A stretch of 35,334 nt of DNA from Stenotrophomonas maltophilia (lineage in GTDB: Bacteria; Pseudomonadota; Gammaproteobacteria; Xanthomonadales; Xanthomonadaceae). Below, piece by piece: positions 7,974 to 16,120 of the stretch. The stretch spans positions 1 through 35,334 of the forward strand of contig NZ_SRHZ01000068.1 in assembly GCF_004684085.1 (NCBI RefSeq), in the 5' to 3' direction. The notes below the pieces were generated by a model. It saw only the letters and a list, made by a program, of their open reading frames with translations, had not been told where the DNA came from and ran no database searches. The stretch's first letter is position 1; the number at the start of each line of letters is the position of its first letter. The position numbers were made by a program, and so were the translations under genes.

Positions 7974-9143
7974 TCAGGCGGCGTTCTTGACAGCTTCAAC
8001 GATCTTCTTGGCGCCATCGTTGATGTTGTCAGCCGGGATGATGGCCATGCCGCTGTCACGCAGCAGCTGCTTGCCTTCTTCCACGTTGGTGCCTTCCAGG
8101 CGCACCACGACCGGAACCTTGACGCCCACTTCCTTCACAGCGGCGATGATGCCTTCGGCAATCATGTCGCAGCGGACGATGCCGCCGAAGATGTTGACGA
8201 AGATACCTTCGACCTTGTCCGAGGACAGGATCAGCTTGAAGGCTTCGATGACGCGCTGCTTGTTGGCACCGCCGCCCACGTCCAGGAAGTTCGCCGGCTC
8301 GCCGCCGTTGAGCTTGATGACGTCCATGGTGGCCATGGCCAGGCCTGCGCCGTTCACCATGCAGCCGATGTTGCCGTCCATGGTGACGTAGTTGATGTCC
8401 AGTTCCGAAGCGATCACTTCGGTCGGATCTTCCTGGGTCTTGTCGCGCATGGCGACCAGGGCCTTCTGGCGGAACGCGGCGTTGTCGTCGCTGTCGAACT
8501 TGCCGTCCAGCGCGTACAGGTTGCCGTCGTCCAGGATGGCCAGCGGGTTGATTTCAACCAGGGCCAGGTCCTTTTCGTTGAACAGGCGGTACAGGTTCAC
8601 CATGATGCTGGCGAACTGGCCGGCCTGCTTGGCGGTCAGGCCCAGCTTGAAGCCGAAATCACGGCCGTGGTAACCCTGCACGCCTTCGACGAAGTCGACG
8701 TTCAGCGAGTGGATCAGCTCCGGGGTTTCAGCAGCGACCTGCTCGATCTCCACGCCGCCTTCCGAAGAAGCGATGTAGGTGATGGTCTTGGTGCCACGGT
8801 CAACCAGCACCGACAGGTACAGTTCCTTGACGATCTCGCCAGCGGTGGTCACCAGCACCAGGTTGACCGGCAGTTCAACGCCTGCGGTCTGGTAGGTGGC
8901 CATCTTGGTGCCGAGCATCTTGGCCGCAGCGGCCTTCACGTCGTCGGTGGTCTTGCAGAACTTGACGCCGCCAGCCTTGCCGCGGCCGCCAGCGTGGATC
9001 TGCGCCTTGACCATCCAGGGGCCCTGGCCCAGGGAGTTGGCAGCGGCAACCGCTTCGTCCGGGGTCGCAGCGACCTTGCCGGCCGGGACCGGGATGCCGT
9101 ATTCGGCAAGCAGTTGTTTTGACTGGTATTCGTGGAAATTCAT
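7974..9143 (-). CDS. sucC: Succinyl-CoA ligase [ADP-forming] subunit beta SucC
   Basis: 389 residues starting [20 protein letters not shown], the canonical SucC N-terminus. It is an ATP-grasp protein: nucleotide-binding domain at about 1-230 ([18 protein letters not shown], then [11 protein letters not shown] with the metal-binding Glu/Asn) and C-terminal CoA-ligase domain (VDVGGGAN-like segment [13 protein letters not shown], and [13 protein letters not shown]). It supplies nucleotide binding and specificity for the SucCD complex of the TCA cycle. First gene of the operon, transcribed away from pilS; a candidate promoter lies at 9227-9255. The order sucCD next to pilSR is shared with Xanthomonas. 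Confidence 0.98.
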   Translation of the reverse strand: MNFHEYQSKQLLAEYGIPVPAGKVAATPDEAVAAANSLGQGPWMVKAQIHAGGRGKAGGVKFCKTTDDVKAAAAKMLGTKMATYQTAGVELPVNLVLVTTAGEIVKELYLSVLVDRGTKTITYIASSEGGVEIEQVAAETPELIHSLNVDFVEGVQGYHGRDFGFKLGLTAKQAGQFASIMVNLYRLFNEKDLALVEINPLAILDDGNLYALDGKFDSDDNAAFRQKALVAMRDKTQEDPTEVIASELDINYVTMDGNIGCMVNGAGLAMATMDVIKLNGGEPANFLDVGGGANKQRVIEAFKLILSSDKVEGIFVNIFGGIVRCDMIAEGIIAAVKEVGVKVPVVVRLEGTNVEEGKQLLRDSGMAIIPADNINDGAKKIVEAVKNAA

Positions 9144-9547
9144 GCGTCACCGTGGGAATAGGAACGACCGCACGCAATTCCTCAGGGCCCCGGCGGGGCG
9201 CCGGCATGGACCGCGGCGGGCCCACTATTGTGGCCGAGCGAGCGCCGGGGCGCAAAGAAGTCTGTACAAAACGCCAGACCCGGCCAGATTTCCACCGTCA
9301 TTCAGGCAGTTGCGCCCGGGCCGGCGCTGGCCACCGGTGTCCGCAGCGGGCCAAATGCGCGACCGACCATCTCCGGCGGCGCCCGGCCCGGGGCCCTATA
9401 CTGGTCAGCCAGCGTATGCAGCGTCGGGCCTGCTCGACCGCGTCCACTGCAGACCATAGAGAAGCGACGTACCCGCCCGGCTTCAGGGGACGCCAGACGG
9501 GGCCGCCGCAGATTCCAGACCCAGGCAGCCAGAAGGGGAGTTCCGGC
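9144..9547. other. Divergent sucC/pilS intergenic region
   Basis: 404 bases without a convincing gene. The open frame leading into pilS from 9119 has no start or family features before 9548. A likely sucC promoter on minus is noted separately. On plus, GAAGGGGAG (about 9531-9539) is the ribosome-binding site of pilS. I see no clear pilS promoter and no repeat element. Confidence 0.7.
9227..9255 (-). promoter_or_regulatory. Candidate sigma-70 promoter of sucCD
   Basis: Reading minus: TTGCGC (9255-9250), 17 bases, CACAAT (9232-9227). The start of transcription would be near 9220, giving a leader of about 77 bases. By eye only. Confidence 0.4.
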
Positions 9548-11161
9548 GTGTCACCCAGTGCTTCATTGATCGACCGCATCGAATCGATTCCGCGGCGTGA
9601 GCTGTATTTCTTCGCGCTGTACCGGGTGCTGATCGCCGCGGTCATTGCCGCCCTGCTGTACAGCCCGTTGTCGGCCATGGTCGGCGAAGCCCATCACCCG
9701 CGCCTGGCCGATACCGTTGCTGCCATCTATCTGGGCTTGTCGCTGCTGGCCCTGGTGATCGGCCGCAATGAACGCTGGCTGCGCCCGATCGTGGTCAGCG
9801 GCGTGCTGGTGGACATCGTCGCGGCCACCCTGTTGTCGCATGCCCTGCCCGGTGCCAGCGCCGGCATCTCGATGTCGCTGCTGTTCAACATCGCCGCCGC
9901 CGCCACCCTGCTGCCGCTCAGCCTGGGCCTGGGCCTGGCGCTGGCCGCCAGTCTGGCCACCGGCGTGGAATACACCTGGAAGCTGCTGGAAGGCGGCGAC
10001 CCCACCCGCACTTTGGCCGAACTGGCCATGTTCGCCACCAGCTACCTGGCGCTGGCCTTCATCAGTTTCCAGGTGGGCAACCGCGCGCGCCGCAACCAGC
10101 AGCTGGCCAACCAGCGCGGCGATGAAGTGGCCAATCTGTTCCAGATCAACGAACTGATCATCCGCCGCATGCGCACCGGTGTCCTGGTGGTGGATGCCGA
10201 CAGCCGCGTCACCCTGGCCAACGAAGCCGCCTCGATGCTGCTGGGCGACAGCGATGGCAACAGCGAAAGCGGGCGACTGGACCTGACCAGCGCCGCGCCG
10301 GAACTGGCCCGTCGCCTGCAACGCTGGCGCAACGGCTGGGCGCAGGACGAACTGCCACTGCAGCTCAATCCCGACCAGCCCGAAGTACAACCGCGCTTCG
10401 CCCGCCTGCTGGCCGGCAGCGAGCTGGCACTGGTGTTCCTGGACGATTCCAGTGTGGTCTCGCGCCGCGCCGAATCGCTCACCCTGTCGGCAATGGGCCG
10501 CTTCTCGGCCAGCCTTGCGCACGAGATCCGCAATCCGCTGGCGGCGATCAACTACGCCGTGCAGTTGCTGGAGGAAGGCACCGGATTCAACGAAAGCGAC
10601 CGCCGCCTGCTGCAGATCATCCGCCAGCAGTGCCAGCGCACCAACGGCATCGTCGAGAGCGTACTGGGCCTGGCCCGGCGCGAGCGCGCCACGCCCGAGA
10701 ACGTGGACCTGGCCGCCTTCGTGCGCCGCTTCGTGCTGGAGTACAAGCAGGGCCAGACCCTGGAGACCGACAGCATCGAGCCGATCATCAGCGACACCTC
10801 GGTGATGGCCCAGGTCGACACCAAGCATCTGTATCAGATGCTGACCGTGCTGGTGCACAACGCGCTGAAGTACGGCCGCATCGGCCAGCAGCCCGCACGC
10901 GTGCGCCTGCGCGTTGCGCAACACGAGCGCAGCGCGGTGATCGACGTGATGGACCGCGGTCCGGGTATTCCCGAGAGTGTGGCCGCGCAGCTGTTCCGGC
11001 CGTTCTTCACCACCTCCGAGCATGGCACCGGCCTGGGCCTGTATATCGCCCGCGAGCTGTGCCGGGCCAACCAGGCACGGCTCGATTACATTCCGGTACC
11101 GGCCGGCGGCTCCTGCTTCCGCCTGGTGCTGCCCGGCCCGCACACGTTGTTGCCCACCTGA
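9548..11161 (+). CDS. pilS: Two-component sensor histidine kinase PilS
   Basis: 537 residues from GTG 9548, chosen because GAAGGGGAG precedes it at correct spacing and MSPSASLIDRIESIPRRELYFFALYRVL matches the usual PilS opening. Residues 20-180 hold about six membrane helices with very short loops, as in PilS. A PAS-like segment follows at about 200-305. Next come the dimerisation/phosphoacceptor helix with His325 (SLAHEIRNPLAAINYA) and a HATPase domain with N-box LVHNALKYG, G1 DRGPGIP and the GTGLGLYIARE box. In Pseudomonas PilS is a membrane kinase that phosphorylates PilR and responds to PilA in the membrane. pilR starts 60 bases downstream. Confidence 0.95.
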   Translation: MSPSASLIDRIESIPRRELYFFALYRVLIAAVIAALLYSPLSAMVGEAHHPRLADTVAAIYLGLSLLALVIGRNERWLRPIVVSGVLVDIVAATLLSHALPGASAGISMSLLFNIAAAATLLPLSLGLGLALAASLATGVEYTWKLLEGGDPTRTLAELAMFATSYLALAFISFQVGNRARRNQQLANQRGDEVANLFQINELIIRRMRTGVLVVDADSRVTLANEAASMLLGDSDGNSESGRLDLTSAAPELARRLQRWRNGWAQDELPLQLNPDQPEVQPRFARLLAGSELALVFLDDSSVVSRRAESLTLSAMGRFSASLAHEIRNPLAAINYAVQLLEEGTGFNESDRRLLQIIRQQCQRTNGIVESVLGLARRERATPENVDLAAFVRRFVLEYKQGQTLETDSIEPIISDTSVMAQVDTKHLYQMLTVLVHNALKYGRIGQQPARVRLRVAQHERSAVIDVMDRGPGIPESVAAQLFRPFFTTSEHGTGLGLYIARELCRANQARLDYIPVPAGGSCFRLVLPGPHTLLPT

Positions 11162-11184
11162 TTCCGATTCTGTGCGTCAAACAT

Positions 11185-11213
11185 TTGTCGCTTCCAGCCC
11201 CCTCGTTTATCTT
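11185..11213 (+). promoter_or_regulatory. Candidate internal promoter immediately before pilR
   Basis: TTGTCG (11185-11190), 17 bases, TATCTT (11208-11213). Only eight bases separate the -10 from the pilR ATG, and there is no Shine-Dalgarno, so a transcript from here would be leaderless or nearly so. Confidence 0.35.
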
Positions 11214-11221
11214 TCACGCCC

Positions 11222-12595
11222 ATGAACGAAACCCGCAGCGCCCTCGTCGTCGACGACGAACGCGACATCCGCGAACTGCTGGTACTGACCCTCGGCCGCA
11301 TGGGGCTGCGTATCAGTACCGCCGCCAACCTTGCCGAAGCGCGCGAGCTGCTGGCCAGCAACCCGTACGACCTGTGCATCACCGACATGCGCCTGCCCGA
11401 TGGCAACGGCATCGAGCTGGTCAGCGAGATCGCCCAGCACTACCCGCGCACGCCGGTGGCGATGATCACCGCCTTCGGCAGCATGGACCTGGCCGTGGAA
11501 GCGCTGAAGGCCGGTGCCTTCGACTTCGTCAGCAAGCCGGTGGACATCGCCGTGCTGCGCGGGCTGGTCAAGCACGCACTGGAACTCAACAACGCCGAAC
11601 GCCCCCTGCCCGGCCCCAACGCCGAACAAGGCGCGCGCCTGCTCGGTGCTTCGCCGGCCATGGACGTGCTGCGCACCACCATCGGCAAGGTCGCGCGCAG
11701 CCAGGCGCCGGTCTACATCCTTGGTGAATCCGGGGTCGGCAAGGAACTGGTCGCGCGCACCATCCACGCCCAGGGCGCGCGCGCGGCCGGACCGTTCATT
11801 CCGGTCAACTGCGGCGCCATTCCCGGCGAACTGATGGAGAGCGAGTTCTTCGGCCATCGCAAGGGCAGCTTCAGCGGTGCCCACGCCGACAAGCCCGGCC
11901 TGTTCCAGGCCGCGCACGGTGGCACCCTGTTCCTGGACGAAGTGGCCGAACTGCCGCTGCAGATGCAGGTGAAGCTGCTGCGTGCGATCCAGGAAAAGTC
12001 GGTGCGGCCGGTGGGTGCGGCCAACGAAGAACCGGTGGACGTGCGCATCCTCTCGGCCACCCACCGCGACCTGGCCGAGCTGGTCGAGGACGGGCGCTTC
12101 CGCCACGACCTCTACTACCGCATCAACGTGATCGAACTGAGGGTGCCGCCGCTGCGCGAGCGTCGCCAGGACCTGCCGGAGCTGGCGGCGGCGGTGCTGG
12201 CAAGGCTGGCCCGCAGCCACGGCCGCACCACCCCGCTGCTGGCGCCGTCGGCGCTGGAGGCACTGGCCCACTACGCCTTCCCCGGCAACGTGCGTGAACT
12301 GGAGAACATCCTGGAACGGGCGCTGGCGCTGGCCGAGGAAGACTGCATCGGCGCAGACGACCTGCGCCTGCCGCAGCATGCCCCGCGCGCGCCGGGAAGT
12401 GCCGCGCCCGCCGAAGCCGTGGCCGACTTGCAGCCGGGCAGCGCCGCCCTGCCCTCGTACATCGAGCAGCTGGAACGCAGCGCCATCCAGCGCGCGCTGG
12501 AAGAGAACCGCTGGAACAAGACCCGCACCGCCGCACAGCTGGGCATCACCTTCCGCGCGCTGCGCTACAAGTTGAAGAAGCTGGGGATGGAGTAA
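11222..12595 (+). CDS. pilR: Sigma-54-dependent response regulator PilR
   Basis: 457 residues, NtrC family. Receiver domain 1-120: acidic pocket Asp11-Asp12, phospho-acceptor Asp55 in CITDMRLPDGNG, and Lys105. AAA+ domain: Walker A GESGVGKE (168-175), sigma-54-contacting loop GSFSGA (215-220, a variant of GAFTGA) and Walker B GGTLFLDE (233-240). The C-terminal Fis-type helix-turn-helix is at about 420-457 (NKTRTAAQLGITFRALRYKLKKLG). Phosphorylated PilR activates the pilin promoter with RpoN; a fitting promoter is present at 15867. No ribosome-binding site is visible before the ATG. Ends at a repeat block separating it from convergent pilB. Confidence 0.96.
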   Translation: MNETRSALVVDDERDIRELLVLTLGRMGLRISTAANLAEARELLASNPYDLCITDMRLPDGNGIELVSEIAQHYPRTPVAMITAFGSMDLAVEALKAGAFDFVSKPVDIAVLRGLVKHALELNNAERPLPGPNAEQGARLLGASPAMDVLRTTIGKVARSQAPVYILGESGVGKELVARTIHAQGARAAGPFIPVNCGAIPGELMESEFFGHRKGSFSGAHADKPGLFQAAHGGTLFLDEVAELPLQMQVKLLRAIQEKSVRPVGAANEEPVDVRILSATHRDLAELVEDGRFRHDLYYRINVIELRVPPLRERRQDLPELAAAVLARLARSHGRTTPLLAPSALEALAHYAFPGNVRELENILERALALAEEDCIGADDLRLPQHAPRAPGSAAPAEAVADLQPGSAALPSYIEQLERSAIQRALEENRWNKTRTAAQLGITFRALRYKLKKLGME

Positions 12596-12601
12596 GGGCC
12601 G

Positions 12602-12640
12602 CGGGTCGGATCCCTTTCCACAGGAAAGGGCTCTGACCCG
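12602..12640. repeat. GGGTC palindrome, asymmetric subtype (left flank of SMAG array)
   Basis: 18-base arms around an ACA loop: CGGGTCGGATCCCTTTCC / GGAAAGGGCTCTGACCCG. Two arm positions do not pair by Watson-Crick (G opposite T, T opposite C). Exactly the same two deviations occur in the copy at 12772 and, inverted, at 27212. It begins seven bases after the pilR stop. Confidence 0.85.
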
Positions 12641-12655
12641 AGGTTGGGCAGGATC

Positions 12656-12766
12656 ATCCACGCATGGCGTGGATCTACTGGTCGGGCCGGGACCGCGCCA
12701 TCCACGCATGGCGTGGATCTACTGGTCGGGCCGGGACCGCGCCATCCACGCATGGCGTGGATCTAC
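12656..12766 (-). repeat. Triple tandem SMAG array, 44-bp period
   Basis: Three identical minus-oriented SMAG units (ATCCACGCATGGCGTGGATCTAC on plus, by position at 12656, 12700 and 12744) are separated by an identical 21-base spacer that starts TGGTCGGGCCGGG. The period is exactly 44 bases. The block lies between the converging pilR and pilB genes. Confidence 0.9.
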
Positions 12767-12771
12767 TTGCC

Positions 12772-12810
12772 GGGGTCGGATCCCTTTCCGCAGGAAAGGG
12801 CTCTGACCCC
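12772..12810. repeat. GGGTC palindrome, asymmetric subtype (right flank of SMAG array)
   Basis: Arms 12772-12789 and 12793-12810 around GCA. Same orientation and same two arm deviations as the copy at 12602. It ends eight bases before the pilB stop codon, so it probably serves as a terminator for pilB and pilR alike. Confidence 0.85.
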
Positions 12811-12817
12811 AATCGCA

Positions 12818-14551
12818 TCAATCCTTGGTCACGCGATTGATCTCGGCCAGGCTGGTCACGCCCGCCGCTGCCTTCTTCAACGCCGACTGGCGCAGATCAT
12901 TCACCCCGATCTGCTGTGCCGCGTCGGCAATCTGCAGTGCGTTGCCGCCGGCCAGCACGATGGTGGCGATCTCGTCGGTCATCGGCATCACCTGGTAGAT
13001 ACCGGTGCGGCCCTTGTAGCCCTCGGTGCACTCATCGCAGCCAACGGCTTCATACAGTTCGATGCCCGCGTCCAGCTGCGCCTGGGTGAAGCCCTCGGCC
13101 AGCAGTGCATGCTCGGGCAGGTTCGACCGCCGCTTGCAGTTGCCGCACAACCGGCGCGCCAGGCGCTGGGCGATCACCAGCGTCACCGAGCTGGTGATGT
13201 TGTACGGCGCGATGCCCATGTTCATCAGGCGCGCGATGGTCTGCGGCGCATCGTTGGTATGCAGCGTGGACAGCACCATGTGACCGGTCTGCGCCGCCTT
13301 GATGGCGATCTCGGCCGTTTCCAGGTCGCGGATCTCGCCGACCATGATGATGTCCGGATCCTGGCGCAGGAACGAGCGCAGCGCAGCGGCGAAGGTCATG
13401 CCGCGCTTGTTGTTCTGCTGCACCTGGTTGACACCAGGCAGGCGGATTTCCACCGGGTCTTCGGCAGTGGAGATGTTGCGCGTCTCGTCGTTGAGGATGC
13501 CCAGCGCGGTATACAGCGACACGGTCTTGCCCGAGCCGGTCGGGCCGGTCACCAGCACCATGCCGTACGGCTTGTGGATGGCATCCTGGAACAGTTTCTG
13601 CTGGTCCGGCTCATAGCCCAGCTTGTCGATGCCCAGCTTGGCCGCGCTGCCATCGAGGATACGCAGCACCACTTTCTCGCCGAACAGCGTGGGCAGCGTG
13701 CTCACGCGGAAGTCGATCTGCTTGCTCTTGGACAGGTTGAGCTTGATGCGGCCGTCCTGCGGGACGCGCTTTTCGGCGATGTCCAGCTGCGCCATCACCT
13801 TCAGGCGAGCAGCGATGCGCTGGTTCAACTTCACCGGCGCGCGGGCCACCATCTTCAGCAGGCCATCGATGCGCAGGCGCACGCGGTAGTCGTCTTCGTA
13901 GGGCTCGAAGTGGATGTCCGATGCGCCCTTGCGGATGGCATCGACCAGCACCTTGTTGACGAACTTCACCACCGGGGTGTCATCGCCCTTGGCGTCGATG
14001 CCGGAGTCGCCGCCGCTGGTGCCGAGATCCTCGTCACCGGCAGCCACATCCAGGCTGCCCATGCCGTCGTCGTCACCGCCCAGCGCGTCGCCGATGGTGT
14101 CATGGCTGGCGTGCCACTGCTCCAGGGTGCGGCGGATCTGGTCCTCGTCGACCAGGATCGGTTCGACCACCAGATTGGTGTGGAACTTGATCTCGTCCAG
14201 CGAGTGGGTCGGGTTGCTGGTACCGACAAACAGCTTGCCACCACGTTTGAACAGCGGCAGCACGTTGTGCTTGCGCAGCAGCTCCTCGCTGACCAGGCTC
14301 ATCGCGTTCTGGCTGGCATCGAAGGTGGACACGTCGAACAGCGGCATGCCGAACTCGACCGCGTTGGCGGCGGCCAGCTGCGAGGCATTGACCAGCTTGT
14401 TCTGCGCAAACCACGTGGGCAGCGGCTGGCGCGCGGCGGCGGCCTTGGCCATGGCGTCGCGGGCCGTGGTCTCGTCCAGGGCGCCGTCCTGTACCAGGCG
14501 TCGGGCCAGGCCGGTGATGCCGACAAGATTGGCGGTGGTTACAGCGTTCAT
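12818..14551 (-). CDS. pilB: Type IV-A pilus assembly ATPase PilB
   Basis: 577 residues, normal for PilB. N-terminal T2SSE-N domain at about 40-150. A glycine/aspartate-rich linker spans about 155-192. The secretion ATPase domain has Walker A GPTGSGKT (336-343), the Asp box (STAEDPVEIRLPGVNQVQ), Walker B IIMVGEIRD (401-409) and the His box LSTLHTNDAPQTI. A zinc-binding tetracysteine is formed by Cys469/Cys472 and Cys505/Cys508. The cytoplasmic hexamer powers pilus extension together with PilC. Ribosome-binding site AAGGA before the ATG. It lies 221 bases downstream of the second pilin gene on the same strand; I found no convincing promoter in that gap. Confidence 0.97.
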   Translation of the reverse strand: MNAVTTANLVGITGLARRLVQDGALDETTARDAMAKAAAARQPLPTWFAQNKLVNASQLAAANAVEFGMPLFDVSTFDASQNAMSLVSEELLRKHNVLPLFKRGGKLFVGTSNPTHSLDEIKFHTNLVVEPILVDEDQIRRTLEQWHASHDTIGDALGGDDDGMGSLDVAAGDEDLGTSGGDSGIDAKGDDTPVVKFVNKVLVDAIRKGASDIHFEPYEDDYRVRLRIDGLLKMVARAPVKLNQRIAARLKVMAQLDIAEKRVPQDGRIKLNLSKSKQIDFRVSTLPTLFGEKVVLRILDGSAAKLGIDKLGYEPDQQKLFQDAIHKPYGMVLVTGPTGSGKTVSLYTALGILNDETRNISTAEDPVEIRLPGVNQVQQNNKRGMTFAAALRSFLRQDPDIIMVGEIRDLETAEIAIKAAQTGHMVLSTLHTNDAPQTIARLMNMGIAPYNITSSVTLVIAQRLARRLCGNCKRRSNLPEHALLAEGFTQAQLDAGIELYEAVGCDECTEGYKGRTGIYQVMPMTDEIATIVLAGGNALQIADAAQQIGVNDLRQSALKKAAAGVTSLAEINRVTKD

Positions 14552-14772
14552 ATGAATCCTTGGCTCATGGGGTCATGCACTGCCGTGCGCCTTGCACGGG
14601 CACCGCACGGGGCAGCAGAACCTGCCGCAGCTAACGGCCAACGGCATCGCCAATCCATGAGCAACACTGCCTTGCCTGGCACTCCCTACCCGGCAGGCAC
14701 GATCCTGACTCCCCCGGTGATGATAGCCCCGTCAAGGGTCGGCCAGCATCCCATCGGAGCGCGGAAGTGTGA
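14552..14772. other. Leader region of pilB
   Basis: 221 bases between pilin gene 2 and pilB, no gene. I looked on minus for a sigma-54 GG-N10-GC signal resembling TGGCAC-TTGC and did not find one that holds up. pilB may be transcribed from an unseen promoter or by read-through. Confidence 0.6.
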
Positions 14773-15180
<408 letters not shown>

Positions 15181-15246
15181 GACTCCCCCTGTTTGATCCA
15201 GCAATCCCCATTGCTGCGCGCCAACCGGGATTCGTGCTCCGGTCAG

Positions 15247-15274
15247 CACAAGGCCCGCCGAAGCGGGCCTTGTG
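15247..15274 (-). terminator. Terminator between the two pilin genes (UUCG hairpin)
   Basis: A perfect 12-bp stem CACAAGGCCCGC / GCGGGCCTTGTG encloses CGAA on plus, i.e. UUCG in the minus-strand RNA, a very stable tetraloop. It is not followed by a U-run on minus (CTGACC), so it could also act as an mRNA-stabilising 3' end for the first pilin transcript. Confidence 0.7.
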
Positions 15275-15332
15275 TCAACTCTGATGACAGCTGCAGGAGC
15301 TGCAAACTCCTTTGCCTGTCAGGTCAAGAATA

Positions 15333-15770
15333 TTAGGTACCAGTGCAGCCAGCCGGACGGAACTTCTTGTCAACCGACACGGTGACGCAGCTGAAGCCAC
15401 CAGCCTTCGTGATTGCGCCCGAGGTAGCATCAACCGTCGCTTCATCGTACTTGAGAGCGATGGTGGAGCTGGTGCCAATGCGGCCCGGATCACGGATGGT
15501 GCAGGTCATGCCAGTCTTGGCCACAGCGATTTCCGAGCAGCTACCGGTCTCTTCAGCCTGGAAGCCGGCGGTCGCAGCGGTCGGAGTACGACCACTGCTG
15601 ATTTCCATCTCGAACTGGGTCTTGTGCGAGGCCAGATCGGCCAGCGCAGCGGTGACCTTCGACTTCGAGGTGTAGTCCTGGTAAGCCGGCAGCGCGATGG
15701 CGGCCAGGATGGCGATGATCGCGACGACGATCATCAGTTCGATAAGGGTGAAGCCCTTCTGGTTCTTCAT
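15333..15770 (-). CDS. pilA: Major type IV pilin PilA (upstream copy)
   Basis: 145 residues from ATG 15770 (the frame stays open to 16028 but those codons cover the promoter). Leader [43 protein letters not shown] is the classical type IV-A pilin signature, with cleavage after Gly6 and Glu5 of the mature protein. Two cysteine pairs are seen: GSCSEIA...MTCTIRD and the C-terminal [15 protein letters not shown] disulfide loop. It forms the pilus fibre for twitching and adhesion. It has a textbook sigma-54 promoter (15867-15882) and a leader of about 86 bases, so it is the likely main PilR target and the major pilin. Confidence 0.96.
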   Translation of the reverse strand: MKNQKGFTLIELMIVVAIIAILAAIALPAYQDYTSKSKVTAALADLASHKTQFEMEISSGRTPTAATAGFQAEETGSCSEIAVAKTGMTCTIRDPGRIGTSSTIALKYDEATVDATSGAITKAGGFSCVTVSVDKKFRPAGCTGT

Positions 15771-15866
15771 TGGTACATCCCCAAGATAGTGGTGGTTGAG
15801 TTCAGTGCACGGGATCGGACCGGACAGTGCCGGTTGAGCGGGCCCCATACCCTGCGGGTGGATCAA

Positions 15867-15882
15867 CGCAGGTTGCGTGCCA
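15867..15882 (-). promoter_or_regulatory. Sigma-54 (RpoN) promoter of the upstream pilA
   Basis: Reading minus: TGGCACGCAACCTGCG. The GG (15881-15880) and GC (15869-15868) are exactly 10 bases apart, and TGGCACG matches the -24 consensus fully. The transcription start would be near 15856. Confidence 0.85.
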
Positions 15883-15981
15883 ACCCCGGCACGCCTCCCC
15901 CTGGATTTCCCCGCGCCCATGATGGCAGCAATTTCGTGGATGGGAACCCCCCGCATCCGAATCTGCGATGGACGCGGCAAT

Positions 15982-15998
15982 GTGACGCAGTACGTCAC
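15982..15998. promoter_or_regulatory. Inverted repeat, candidate activator (PilR) site
   Basis: GTGACG-CAGTA-CGTCAC: perfect 6-base arms with a 5-base centre. It lies about 125-140 bases upstream of the predicted pilA start, the usual place for a sigma-54 enhancer, and inside the divergent pilA/pilC region. The PilR consensus in this genus is not known to me, so the assignment is inference. Confidence 0.4.
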
Positions 15999-16013
15999 CT
16001 TTGGCCGGCGGCC

Positions 16014-16026
16014 GGCACGAATTTGC
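16014..16026 (+). promoter_or_regulatory. Imperfect sigma-54-like element before pilC
   Basis: CGGCACGAATTTGCAA on plus resembles TGGCACG-N4-TTGCA, but GG (16014-16015) and GC (16025-16026) are 9, not 10, bases apart. It may be a weak or dead promoter for pilC-pilD. Confidence 0.3.
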
Positions 16027-16120
16027 AATCCAGCCGCGCCGCCAACTGCCCAGACGGCAATGAACCGGCTACCATCGGCGACTGGATGCCTGCCTGGGGA
16101 TGGCGGGCCGGGGAGCCAAC

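Noticed and set aside
7206..9122. 638-codon open frame on plus opposite sucCD
   Set aside because: Shadow frame; Asp/His/Val-rich antisense composition against two certain core genes.
12656..12766. Three regular repeats, considered as a small CRISPR array
   Set aside because: The 21-base spacers are identical to each other, the repeat is a known SMAG-type palindrome and no cas gene is near.
14552..14772. Sigma-54 promoter for pilB
   Set aside because: TGGCAC at about 14693 is on the wrong strand and lacks a -12 GC at the right distance; no minus-strand site keeps GG-N10-GC with a reasonable match.
15201..15226. Sigma-54 promoter for the downstream pilin
   Set aside because: GGTTGGCGCGCAGC on minus (15226-15213) has GG-N10-GC spacing, but the rest of the -24 and -12 boxes do not match; kept only as a remote possibility.
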